A stretch of 64,000 bases of DNA, from NCBI GenBank assembly GCA_005408345.1, contig SEMN01000878.1, forward strand, positions 62,001-126,000, written 5' to 3'. The stretch comes from Macquaria australasica. Taxonomy: Eukaryota; Chordata; Actinopteri; Centrarchiformes; Percichthyidae. The notes under the pieces were generated by a model that saw only the letters and a program-made list of their open reading frames with translations, did not search any database and was not told the DNA's origin. A program made the translations under genes and the position numbers. Below are positions 31,501 through 41,504 of the stretch, piece after piece (within the stretch, counting starts at the first letter, position 1; each line of letters opens with the position of its first letter).

Positions 31501-32290
31501 AGTCCCAGGCACCATCCACTAGGGCTGCCTACTCATACTGTTTGGAGGAGTTTACTCACCAGGTGGATCCCTACTCAGCTACAGCCCAGGACATCCTATC
31601 ATTTCTGCAGACCCAGCTGGAGGCAGGGAAGTCTGCAGTTACCCTGCGATGGATGGCGGCAGCAATCAAGGCAGTTTGTGTCAACAAACATACACTCAAT
31701 GAGGATGGCTGCTCCTTGATTTCCCAGTTCCTCAGAGGAGCCCAGACTTCAGAATCTCCCATTTGAGTCTTTCCCTTAAAATAGTGTTCCTGTTAGACAT
31801 AACCTCCACCAGAAGGATAGGTGAGCTCCAAGCATTGTCAGTGACCGCTGAAGGTTCTTGCCGGATAGGTGTAGTCCTTTGCCCAAACCTGATATTTCTG
31901 CCTATGGTTCTATCTGACCACGTTCAGCAGTTCCTCAGAGGAGCCCAGAGGCTCACAATTTGCAGGACTAATTCTTCAGTCCATTTATGGGACTGCAGCA
32001 TCTACCCTTTGAGTCTTTCCCTTAAAATAGTGTTAATGTTAGCCATAACCTCCGCCAGAAGGATAGGTGAGCTCCAAGCATTGTCGGCCCACATTGACTG
32101 CTGCAGGTTCTTGCCAAATGGGTGTAGTTCTTTGCCCAAACCCGGCATTTCTGCCTAAGGTTCTACCTGACCCAGTCATGTCCAGTCAGGACCTTGACGG
32201 ATTACCTCCGGTGCACACTGGCCTTAGGAAGGCTGGCTGTTTCAAATCCAGTCATTTGGGCAGGCCCTTTTTGAATTCTAGGCTGTCCCC
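31490..32290 (+). pseudogene. DIRS tyrosine-recombinase fragment with internal tandem duplication
   Basis: Reads APSTRAAYSYCLEEF, DILSFLQTQLEAGKSAVTLR and a helix, then LISQFLRGAQ, followed by a core-like segment SLSLKIVFLLDITSTRRIGE. R in TSTRRIGEL is at the position of the first catalytic arginine (usually SxRRxGDLQAL). The segment 31764-31925 is repeated at about 32010-32165, giving the same motif twice (ITSTRRIGELQALS and ITSARRIGELQALS). No C-terminal HxxR...Y box was found. It is a broken DIRS YR, adjacent to its RT. Confidence 0.65.
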
Positions 32291-32294
32291 CTAG

Positions 32295-33000
32295 ATGGGA
32301 ACACAACTCAACAGGCATATTTATTTTTTGGGTGTGCCTGTCCTGGCTGGGGTTTGGGTACACTTGACTCATGGTGTGGCTACCTCATGGCGTGGAGCCT
32401 CTCTATATGGACTCTAGAAAGAGGCTTACTGATTATCTGACAACCTGAAGAGTCAAAGCCACCATGTATTAATTAATGTACCAGCACAAGTTCAGTACCT
32501 GCAAGCCACATTGCTGGCGTCATCAAGCTGTTAAAGTGATGGCATTTTTTTATTCAGACGTGTCTTTTATGTTAATGTTCAGTGGCTTCATTGAGACGTG
32601 ACATTTACAGAAAGAGACCATGCTTGTGCAATATTTTGGCATCTGTTGATGGTGGGAGAAGGAGAGAGAGCAGTGAGTTAAAACTTAATGATATCCAGGA
32701 AGAAGGAAGGTGTTTTCTGTTCTCTTACAGGCTGCATCACTGATGGATTTCAAAACTGATTTTGCAGTTGAAGCCCTATAAGCTAGAGAGAAGACCCCCA
32801 AAAGTGCTATAGGAAAGGTATGTCTGTGCTGAATCCAGCAATATATGTAACTGTAGCAGGTATGCTCAGTGGTCTACATTAAGAAATGTGACATGTTCCA
32901 AGCAAAATGAAATGGGTGTAAAAGGGATGGGTATATCAAATAAAATATTATGCTGAATGAATGTATATGTTGTCAGCCCCCTTGACATAATAGAAGAATA
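32295..33000. other. no gene recognised
   Basis: Low-complexity-poor sequence between the DIRS and L2 pieces. No ORF with motifs. Confidence 0.35.
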
Positions 33001-33004
33001 AAGA

Positions 33005-33210
33005 ATAAAGAAACCACTTCTTGATCCAGGGTCTCTAAATAATTATCGACCACTCTCAAACCTTCCATTCTTTTCAAAAGTACTAGGAAGAGTTGTGTCT
33101 AAAATGGTACTTTTTTTTTTGCTTACCATGAAGTCGGATTCCACCTCAGTACTTCTATTACTGAATCTCAGTGCAACTTTGATACCATAGATCATCATAT
33201 TGTAGCATGA
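33005..33210 (+). pseudogene. L2-type RT fragment
   Basis: The + strand reads LLDPGSLNNYRPLSNLPFFS and then KVLGR, matching the RT finger segment of the LINE at 24553-26940 (LDPGILSNYRPISNPPFLSK). Later it reads FDTIDHHI at 33180. The part between them is deleted. Confidence 0.7.
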
Positions 33211-33861
33211 TAAGGAGGATGATGAATAATCTTTCAAAAAAGAATTTACTCCAATTTTACCTCTTTCATTGAGCAAGGAATGAACCTTTCCTGATTTCAC
33301 GGTTCATATGACTTCTGGGTAACAAACAGGTCCTGCTTGGACTCAAGGATGACACTAATGGAAAGTTTAGTGACAGCTGACCAATTTACGACTAGTTGTA
33401 CATGACACTGACCTAGTACTGACCCTTTTAAGGGCCAGTATACTAGCCTCAGGATGATATCTTGACATCATCAAGAACCCATACAGGAAACAAGGAACAA
33501 AGGACTTGTTCAATGGAAAATGTAATTTACACTAATTGATATGTGATGTTTAATTCCCCCTACAGGAAAAATTTGAAGCTTTGGGTTAACATACTAATTT
33601 TGTTGCTGGTACAATGGAAACTGAACCAAGAGCAACAGTTTACACAGACCCACCAGTCCATAAAAAACAATAATGGGATGTCTGGTTTTGTCTAATGAAA
33701 CTGAAAATTTGAATATGTATTTATGTAGCAAGTAAATAGATCATAGCTGGTAATAAGAAAATTTTTTAGGTTTAAAGACCAATTCTGTCACATGAAGAAC
33801 TGCGAGGGTTTCTCCCCCTCCTTTTCTTCATCTGGATAACCTGTAGTAATTCTATTTTACT

Positions 33862-33867
<6 letters not shown>

Positions 33868-33914
<47 letters not shown>
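33868..33914. repeat. (TA)n microsatellite
   Basis: About 23 uninterrupted TA units, at the left edge of the SINE-like repeat. Confidence 0.95.
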
Positions 33915-33919
<5 letters not shown>

Positions 33920-34237
33920 AATATAAAAATCACCTCACAGCAAGAGGGTTCTGGGTTTGAACCCAACGGCCAGCTGTGGCCCCTCTGTGTGGAGTTTGCA
34001 TGTTCTCCCCGTGTCCGCGTAGGTTCTCTCCGGGTACTCCGGCTTCCTCCCGCCATCCAAAGACATGCAGATTAGGTTAATTGACGATTCTAAATTGCCC
34101 GTAGGTGTGACTGTGAGCATGAATGTTTGTCTGTCTCCATTTGTCAGTCCTGTGATTGACTCTCATCCAATGTCAGCTGGGATCGGCTCCAGCCCCCCCC
34201 CCCAACCCTGTAAAACGACAAGCGAAATAGATAATGG

Positions 34238-35140
34238 TGTAACGACCAAGCAGAGCAGGAAGACCCAGGTGCAGGGAACACACGGGAGACAGGAGTGCAG
34301 GTAAAAATCAGTGCTTTACTTGATATTTCAGGAACAACCCAAAACAACTGATACAGGTGAGGGCAAGTCAGAAACAGGTCCGAGATACAGGCAAAAAGTC
34401 CAATAAATCCAGATGGTCAACCAGAACCGACAAGGATCAATTCAATTCAATTCAGTTTTATTTATATAGCGCCATATCATAACAAAGTTATCTCAGGGCA
34501 CTTTTTCGAATAGAGCAGGTCTAGACCGACTCTTTATATTTACAGAGACCCAACAGTTCCCACCATGAGCAAGCACTATGCGACAGTGGCAAGGAAAAAC
34601 TCCCTTTTAACAGGTAGAAACCTCGAGCAGAACCAGGCTCAAGGTGGGCGGTCATCTGCCTCGACCGGTTGGGTTGAAGGGGGAAGGGGGGAGCGGGAGA
34701 GAGAGAGCAGGAGGAAAGAGAACATACAGCAGCTCAATACAGCATAGATATGGTAATGGCATTGATGTTAACACCAACAGAAACAACACTAAGAGCAACA
34801 TTATAATAGCAATACTAATAACAGCAACAACAGCAATAGCATCAGGATCAGACAAATAGGCAAAGTCACAAAAATAGGCAAGGGTTCAGCACAAGGAAAT
34901 CCAAACAAAGTACGTAGACAACTTAACAACTAGGGAATCAAGACCAACTGGCAACATTTCCCTGGGAGGGACCGGGTTAAATACCCTAGCGGTTCTGATT
35001 GGCAGAGCCAGTCAGGTGATACATGCGACGCAGGTGGAGATAATGAAACTGGCAGGAAAAAGAACAAAGACCAGAAGTAATGTTGCACCAGTAATACAAA
35101 ACAGAGACCCTTCAGAATAAAACAGGAAGTTGTTGTGACA
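34238..35140 (-). mobile_element. solo LTR with 5-bp target duplication
   Basis: The element begins TGTAACGACC and ends TTGTTGTGACA, so it has TG...CA termini. It is flanked on both sides by AATGG (34233-34237 and 35141-35145). After removing the nested L2 tail (34440-34843 plus one target copy) it is about 490 bp. On the - strand there is a TATTTAA box in 'gggtatttaacccgg' (about 34972-34985), suiting an LTR promoter in that orientation. There is no internal coding region, so it is a solo LTR left by recombination. Probably Gypsy-like, by the 5-bp duplication. Confidence 0.7.
34440..34843 (-). mobile_element. L2 LINE tail nested in the solo LTR
   Basis: Same 3' tail as at 24553 (nearly identical), 404 bp, 5'-truncated at 'agcatc'. 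It is flanked by AGGATCA at 34433-34439 and 34844-34850, a 7-bp target duplication. It contains no coding part of ORF2; the ORFs here are shadows. Confidence 0.85.
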
Positions 35141-35164
35141 AATGGATGGAGGAATATGTATATA

Positions 35165-35690
35165 TAAAAGTTTGTTTCAAAGAGATTCTGGGATGAAATC
35201 ACAGCTCAGTGTATTATAGTAATATATAGAAAATCTGCTTTCTGGATGCAAAGTACAAAGGGCCACTCAAATCAAACCGTGTTGTCCTTCACATTCATCA
35301 GGTTTTCATTCTACTACTTTAGAATTTGTTTCTGAAAACTACTCGGAAGGAAAGACAGCTGATAGCCTGATAAACTGTTGAAAATTAACTTATCTAAATT
35401 AAAGATGTTTCTAATATAGAAAGCTTGTTTCAAAGAGTTTCTAGGAAGAACTGAATGATTTAGCGATTATAGTGGTGAAAATTAACTTATCCAGAGATGC
35501 TTAAAATGAACATATGCTGTCTGGAGACAAAGCATTAAAAGAAACTTCTTCTTCTTCTTCTTTAGTTCTTCAAATTCATCTAGTTTTTGATGTTTCCAAT
35601 GTAGAATGTTTGTTTCAAAGAGCTTCTTGGTAGAAACACAGCATATGATATTATAGTGGTGAAAATTAACTTATCCAGAGATGCTGTCAG
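35165..35690 (+). repeat. three diverged copies of a 190-250 bp unit
   Basis: 'tttgtttcaaagag' followed by 'ttctnggatgaaa' recurs at about 35169, 35424 and 35608. The latter two share 'attatagtggtgaaaattaa' and 'cttatccagagatgct'. It is a small local satellite-like array, non-coding. Confidence 0.7.
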
Positions 35691-36240
35691 GAAGGGTAGT
35701 TCAGGCAGCAGGGAAAGGACCCAAATGCAGACATCACTGGTGCAGTACAGAGATTTATTTACACAAAAGATGAGCTTACATGCTACAGGTAGGCAGGCAT
35801 GTAGACAGGTAACAGGCAGGTCCAGGTTTGGGTGACAGTGGGCAAATGACTTGGGAACTGAAGGACAGGGGTGGCGCAGGAGACCTCAGGCGGATGGCCT
35901 GGGGGCTGGACAGGGGCGGAGCAGGAGATCTCAGGTGGATGGCCTGAAGGCTGGGCAGAAGTCGGGCAGGAATCCTCTGGCGGACAGCCTGGAGGCAGGG
36001 CAGAGGCCAAACAGGAAACCTCAGGCGGACGAGCAGGAGGACGACCGGACTTGCAGAGATGCTCTGGAGAACTACCAGACGTGGGGAATCGCTCTAGAGG
36101 ACGGACAGGAAGATGACCAGACGTGGGGAATTGCTCTAGAGGACGGGCAGGAGGACGACCAGACGTACGGTGCTGCTCTGGAGACCAGCAGCGAAGGCGG
36201 GACCGCACTGGAGGCTGGTGACTAGGCAGCTGGTACTAAA
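35688..36240 (+). repeat. retroelement-like end plus GC-rich tandem repeat
   Basis: Begins TGTCAGGAAGGG and 'cagagatttatttacacaaaa' (35688-35770), then GC-rich repeats of about 45-60 bp with the core 'caggcggatggcctgg...ctggacagg' (35880-36165). The composition and core match the repeat at 7490-7700, so both belong to one family. On the - strand it reads as PPGHPPE-type repeats without known function. Confidence 0.5.
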
Positions 36241-36270
36241 AGACTCGGTTGCTGGATGGGACAAGCTGCT

Positions 36271-36346
36271 GGATAAGACGTCTTGGATACAGGACTTGGA
36301 TAAGACGTCTTGGGTACAGGACTTGGATAAGACGTCTTGGGTACAT
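36271..36346. repeat. 27-bp tandem repeat, 2.8 units
   Basis: The unit ggataagacgtcttgg followed by 'atacaggactt' repeats almost perfectly three times (units starting 36271, 36298, 36325). Each contains the palindrome AAGACGTCTT. Confidence 0.9.
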
Positions 36347-36379
36347 TACCGAGGTCAGCAGCTGGAGTGCAGCTGGCCA

Positions 36380-36800
36380 AGCACCAGCCAAGCTCATGTT
36401 TGGAAGAGACATTCGTACTAAGTTTCCAAACCTAGTGGAAGAAGATGACTAGACAACAGACATTCGAAAACACCACGAAAAATAAACAGACAAAATGAAA
36501 GACTGTGCTGATAAGACAAACAGAGCAAAGGAACACAACTTCGAAGTTGGAAACTTGGTGTAAATTGCCAGTATAGACAATGGTAAACTGGATTCTAAAT
36601 TCAGAGATACTTGTTATGCACTGCTGAGAAACACCTCAGACCATTCTTTTGAACTAGTACTAACACCGAAGATGGATCCAGGATCACAAGGAATGTTAAC
36701 CTTGATGTTGCGGTGCCAGCAGAAGCAGGACACCAGAGTTTTGGACGTGCAAGATGTCCTGAGCGCCCACAGGAATCTGTATCAGTTCCAGACAAAGTGG
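36380..36800 (+). pseudogene. Gypsy-type integrase C-terminal remnant
   Basis: The + strand reads APAKLMFGRDIRTKFPNLVE, then with a stop and frameshifts KMKDCADKTNRAKEHNFEVG and LDSKFRDTCYALLRNTSDHS. The SPxxLMFGRxxR-type segment, the spaced coiled region and the VGxLV...GKLxxKFRGP-like chromo/GPY-type end are characteristic of Ty3/Gypsy integrase C-termini. No catalytic DDE core is present. Probably connected with the LTR-like sequences nearby. Confidence 0.65.
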
Positions 36801-36842
36801 TAGGGTTATCAAGAAGCCAGCCTGATACAGAGACACTTAATC

Positions 36843-36970
36843 TAACTATAAAGGAAGGAATCTCTGTCTTTCTGTATATATGTCCTTCGATTATCTCGAC
36901 AACCGCTCATCTGATCGACTCCACACTTGGTGGGTGTATTGCTGAGGACCCAAGGGAGTGCAGTGTCGTG
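36843..36970 (+). repeat. dispersed repeat, copy 1
   Basis: 'taaaggaaggaatctctgtc...ctcgacaaccgctcatctgatcgactccacacttgg..ggtgtattgctgagga' is repeated, diverged, at 45233-45345. A common fish repeat of unclear class. Confidence 0.7.
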
Positions 36971-37053
36971 TGCGAGATATACGGGATATATTTATTAATA
37001 ATATTTATTAGTACACACTGTGTAAAGTATTGAGAGGGGATCCCTATTAACTG

Positions 37054-38153
37054 TTACACTGCCGAACAGCATACTGGGTACCTTAGCTTAGCTCTTATAA
37101 GATGTGGGATATTTTGGCCATTTTTGAATACTTTTGATACTTTTACTTTTGATTTTTTTTGACAAACCCATGGCAACTTCTTCATGGAGCTTTGTGTTGT
37201 CTCTTTCATGAAAACCTTTGAGGCACATTTTTGAAACCCCCCTGTTCTTCGATTGAACACAATGACTTGTGTAAGTATAACTTTTGCAAGTTGAGCATAG
37301 TTCTGAGTGGTGGCCTCCTCCTTCAAGTTGCAAAAGACACTTTCTGCAGATTTCTCAAGGTCCCAATGAAGGATCTGAACAGTGAAGGGTAATGTTGATG
37401 GCTTGTGGTACTTTTCATTACTCAGTGTGTTCAGGGCATTGTGAGACACCAACTCAGACCACTTGCAGGTGTACAACTTCTTGAATATGTCAGTGGACCT
37501 GATCAGTTCTTCATCTTCAGCCATGAGGTCTCTACAATGAATGGTGTCACAGATTTTCTGTAGTTTATGTCCCAATTTCAGCACGAGCATGAGTGTTTTC
37601 TTCATCAAAACCTGAAACTTTTTTTACTGCTTGCGCAACTCTCTGGAAGTTAGCAGGTTTAACAGCTTCCTCTAGGTTATGTGCTGAGAATTCTGTGTGC
37701 AGACATAACAACAAACGCCTCACTTCACGGAGCTTCTGTCGCATGTATTCAAACTTTGTAGGGTCTTGTCCATGTTTGTTGTAGAGTTACTGGGCAAACT
37801 GAATAATAGAGATCATTTCACACAACTGAGGCAACCTCATCTTGTTTCATGACACTAAGGAGAATCCACACTCCACTTGAGATCTGCTGACAGAATGCAG
37901 ACTTGTGAGCTACAGCCAAGCCCAGTACTTTGGTTCTCCCAGGATCTTTATCCAAATCTACATTTTCTGGCTTATAGGAACATCTGCGGACATGTCTCCA
38001 AAGCTCCATACGAATGTACATCCCTTGACAGTACATACAGTGAATAAACTTTCCTGCCACTGCTTTAGCCTTTGGTTTCCTCTTCACTTTCAATGGTTCT
38101 GTTCCACTCTGTAAAACTGCAGTGTTATGTCTAAGATTTCCCTTATACCTCAT
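37054..38153 (-). pseudogene. decayed ORF of a dispersed fish gene family with a C2HC finger
   Basis: The first frame (38153-37818) includes KFIHCMYCQGMYIRMELWRH followed by VRRCSY, a C-x2-C-x12-H-x4-C finger, then SAFCQQISSGVWILLSVMKQ. After frameshifts the frame 37608-37054 includes LKLGHKLQKICDTIHCRDLM, WSELVSHNALNTL, LAKVILTQVIVFNRRTGG. This order recalls a large group of repetitive fish proteins sometimes linked to tyrosine-recombinase (Crypton-like) elements, but I see no recombinase active site, so the class is uncertain. Several frame breaks mean it is inactive. Confidence 0.5.
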
Positions 38154-38220
38154 TTTTTTTCTGAGTACTCAGGGAGGGAAAATGCATGTACAATTTCAGA
38201 ATGTGTCTTGTGTGTTTTCA

Positions 38221-38266
38221 AGTGGCAGGAAATTTTGCTTTGTGTGGCAGGAAATTTTGCTTTGTG
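38221..38266. repeat. direct duplication of about 22 bp
   Basis: 'gtggcaggaaattttgcttt' occurs twice in a row just upstream of the L2 ORF1. Confidence 0.85.
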
Positions 38267-38380
38267 ACTTACCACAAACATAACATAATTTTTTTAAATC
38301 ATAGTCAGATGTGTTCATTCTTGTTCATGAAGCTCAGCTTCATCCTCTGGCTTTTCCTTTGACAGAATTTACTGAAAAAG

Positions 38381-38839
38381 ATGTTTCAGCAGCATTGGGA
38401 ACCATGTGATCTTCAAGAGGTGGCCGATCTTTTGATCTGCTGGGCACAACTAGGATGCCTGACCCATAAGAGAAACGTGAAGTTAGCGACACCAGCGACC
38501 ATAGTCAAATGCATCCCTGACACCCGATTGCGCCAATCGGAGGTCACGAAAATTAATGTTGAGTCGGTGTGTACATATGCAAAGACAATGTCAGACTCAG
38601 TAGTTTTCTCTGGGCCCCTACCTAATCTTACTAGCAATGACATGTATAGCTGCATGTCATCATTCAACCGCTGGTTGTCGAGGTGGTGTCCAGGTAATGA
38701 TGTGGGCTTTGTAGATAATTGGCGGACTTTCTGGAGAAGACCTGGTCTGATTAGGAGAGATGGCATTCATCCCACTTTGGATGGAGCCACTCTCATATCT
38801 AGAAATCTGGCCAAATTTATTAGTGGCCCAAAGCCATGA
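38381..38839 (+). pseudogene. LINE ORF1, SGNH/esterase-like part
   Basis: A 152-codon frame ending in TGA. The C-terminal half reads NDMYSCMSSFNRWLSRWC, VGFVDNWRTFWRRPGLIRRD and GIHPTLDGATLISRNLAKFI. The D...GIHPTxxG segment is the C-terminal D-x2-H-like part of the SGNH-hydrolase ORF1 proteins found in CR1/L2 LINEs. The upstream part with the catalytic serine is missing or decayed. The frame ends about 120 bp before the ORF2 frame begins. Confidence 0.65.
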
Positions 38840-38962
38840 CAGCTCAGAGTTCAGACCATAGACTTAATACAGTCTGTGGTCCAGACCAGGAGGCAGAGTT
38901 GCTGTCCTACATGCTTCGCTGTGCTTCCATTAGAGCAGTTACTCACCCTAAACTGAGAGAGG

Positions 38963-40506
38963 TTGTCTGCCCCCCGACCACTTAAATTAATTAAATCAAA
39001 AGTAAACAGAGGAGGAGTTACACATAAAAACCTAATAAAAAGTAAAACCACCACTGCAACAGTACAACAAAATAGGAGAATTAAATATGGACTCTTAAAC
39101 ATCAGATCTCTCTCATCTAAAGCTGTTCTAGTAAACGATCTAATATCAGATTATAGTATTGATTTATTTTGTCTTACTGAAACCTAGCTGTGTCATGATG
39201 AATATGTTAACCTAAATGAATCCACTCCCCCCAGTCACATTAATAATCACATTCCTCGAGGCACAGGCCGAGGAGGTGGAGTTGCAGCCATCTTTGACTT
39301 AAGCCTATTAATCAAACCTAAACCTAAACTAAATTATAACTCGTTCGAAAGCCTTGTTCTTAGCCTTTCACACCCAACTTGGAAAACACTACAGCCAATT
39401 CTATTTGTTATAGTGTACCAAGCTCCTGGACCGAATTCTGAATTTTTATCTGAATTCTCAGAGTTCTTATCAGGTTTAGTCCTTAAAACAGATAAAATAA
39501 TTATTGTAGGTGATTTTAATATTCATGTGGATGTAGAAAATGATAGCCTTAGTGCTGCGTTTATCTCATTATTAGACTCAATTGGCTTCTGTCACTGTTT
39601 TAACCACACCCTTGACCTTGTTCTTGTCTATGGCATAGAAATTGAACATCTAATAGTCTTTCCACAGAATCCTTTTTTATCAGACCATTATTTAATAACT
39701 TTTGAATTCCTATTACCGGACTACACTCCATTAGGAAAACATTCCTACACTAGACGTCTATCTGATAGTGCTGTAGCTAAATTTAAGGAAGTGATTCCAT
39801 CAGCATTAAATTCAGTTCCATGTCTCAATATAACAGATGACTCCTATGCTAACTTTAGTCCCTCTCAAATTGATCATCTTGTTGATAGTGCTGCAGGCTC
39901 ACTGCAAATGACACTCGACTCTATTGCCTCTCTAAAAAAGAAGATAATAAAACAGAGGAGGTTAGATCCATGGTATAACCCACAAACCTGTAAATTAAAG
40001 CAAACATCGCGAAAACTTGAAAGGAAATGGCATTCCACCAATCTGGAAGAATCACGTTTAGCCTGGCAAGATAGTCTTAAATTTATAGGAAGGCCCTGCG
40101 TAATGCCAGAGCAGCCTACTACTCATCATTAATAGAGGAAAATAAGAACAACCCCAGGTTTCTGTTCAGCACTGTAGCCAGGCTGACAGAGAGGCACAGC
40201 TCTGTTGAGCCACGTATTCCTATAGATCTCAGTAGTAATGACTTCATGAGCTTCTTTAATGATAAAATTCTAACTATTAGAGAAAAAATTCAGCACCTCC
40301 TGCCCTCAGCCGGTACTGACTTATCTTCAAACACAGGAATCTTGGAAACAACTGTAAAACTTGATGTACATTTAGACTGCTTTTCTCCCATCAACCTTAA
40401 TCAACTAACTTCAGTGATTTCTTCATCTAAGCCATCAATGTGTCTCTTAGACCCCGTCCCAACTAGGCTGCTTAAAGAAGTTTTACCCTTAGCACTTCTT
40501 TACTAG
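38963..40506 (+). pseudogene. LINE ORF2, AP endonuclease and linker, interrupted
   Basis: From about 39081 it reads IKYGLLNIRSLSSK (the N-N/RS start of APE domains), LISDYSIDLFCLTET (catalytic E), GRGGGVAAIF, then DKIIIVGDFNIHVD (GDFN box) near 39500, and FLSDHYLITFEF (SDH box) near 39680. So the whole endonuclease is there except for one in-frame TAG (39185-39187). A frameshift near 40100 precedes FMSFFNDKILTIREKIQHLL and SSSKPSMCLLDPVPTRLLKE at 40230-40490. ORF2 ends abruptly at the TTAA near 40552, before RT motif A. Confidence 0.85.
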
Positions 40507-41144
40507 ATATAATCAATCTGTCCATATTAAAAGGCTATGTGCCACAGTCCCTTAACTCTTACAAGTCGTGGGATATTTTGGCCGTTTTTGAATACTTTAG
40601 ATTTTGCCTTTATATATAACATTAAAAAATGTTTACCATGCCAATGTTTGGCATCTTTTTTTTCAGCACAACATCATCTATATGACCTGACAATTATTTT
40701 TTCATTTTGACATACTGTATCAACATATTGGACCCAAAAAACACATAAAATCGGATTTGGAAAATGATGTTAATTTTACTATAAACAACACAAACATGCT
40801 CAACCAAGTATTTTAAAGGTTGCAAATGTAAACACAGGTTGTAAATATAACACATAAAAGGTAAAATTGAGATAAAATCAAACTATATACAACTACTTAC
40901 AACAAAAAGGTGTAGGTGTAGCCATAGGCTTTTTTTTCTTTTTAGCTATGCCACTTTTCAAAACAGTTTATGTACACAATTAGACAGAAAGCTACATTAC
41001 CGGCCTTGCACTCCCAGAGTGTGAGGGGTTCCCAAATAGTGCAAATATAACATATAAAAGTCAGATTGAGATAAAACTATATACAACAAAAAGCAGGTGT
41101 AGCCATAGGCATTTTTTTTCTTTTTAGCTATGCCACTTTTCAAT

Positions 41145-41503
41145 TTAATTCAATTCAATTCAGTTTTATTTATATAGCGCCATATCATAACAAAGTTATC
41201 TCAGGGCACTTTTTCGAATAGAGCAGGTCTAGACCGACTCTTTATATTTACAGAGACCCAACAATTCCCACCATGAGCAGCACTAGGCGACAATGGCAAG
41301 GAAAAACTCCCTTTTAACAGGTAGAAACCTCGAGCAGAACCAGGCTCTAGGTGGGCGGTCATCTGCCTCGACCAGTTGGGTTGAAGGGGGAGGGGCGGAG
41401 CGAGAGAGAGAGAGCAGGAGGAAAGAGAACATACAGCAGCATAATACAGTTCCACATAGAGATGCAAAGTAATAGTTGTGGTGATGATATTGATGTTAAT
41501 ATT
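41145..41503 (-). mobile_element. L2 LINE tail interrupting the piggyBac transposase 3' end
   Basis: ATTGA-type end at 41145 ('ttcaatttaattcaattcaa'), then the standard tail through 'gagcaggtctagaccgactc' to about 41503, where the piggyBac coding sequence begins (- strand). Confidence 0.8.
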
Positions 41504-41504
41504 C

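Larger units (their letters stand above)
33930..35165 (+). mobile_element. tRNA-derived SINE-type repeat, split by an LTR
   Basis: 'cctcacagcaagagggttctgggtttgaaccca' resembles a tRNA B box (GGTTTGAACCC), followed by 'gtttgcatgttctccccgtg', 'ctccggcttcctcccgcc', 'taaattgcccgtaggtgtga' and an 'agataatgg...atgga' tail. The tail is interrupted at 34238 by a solo LTR and resumes at 35141 as 'atggatgga'. Confidence 0.65.
38381..40555 (+). mobile_element. L2/CR1-type LINE, 3' half removed by piggyBac
   Basis: A + strand LINE with ORF1, endonuclease and the linker, collinear with the - strand copy at 24553-26940. The LINE sequence stops at 'ccacagtcc' followed by TTAA (40552-40555), exactly where the intact copy reads 'ccacagtcctttaaag'. 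Beyond the TTAA is a piggyBac-like end. The RT, 3' UTR and tail are not found downstream in the window. Confidence 0.85.

Noticed and set aside
33943..33965. tRNA gene from the B-box-like GGTTTGAACCC
   Set aside because: No cloverleaf, no A box at the proper distance, and the downstream sequence is that of a SINE body.
36271..36346. CRISPR-like array of 27-bp repeats
   Set aside because: Units are contiguous without spacers, only three copies, and the setting is a vertebrate nuclear genome.
38381..38839. Host esterase gene
   Set aside because: The GIHPT block and the following endonuclease frame show it to be LINE ORF1.
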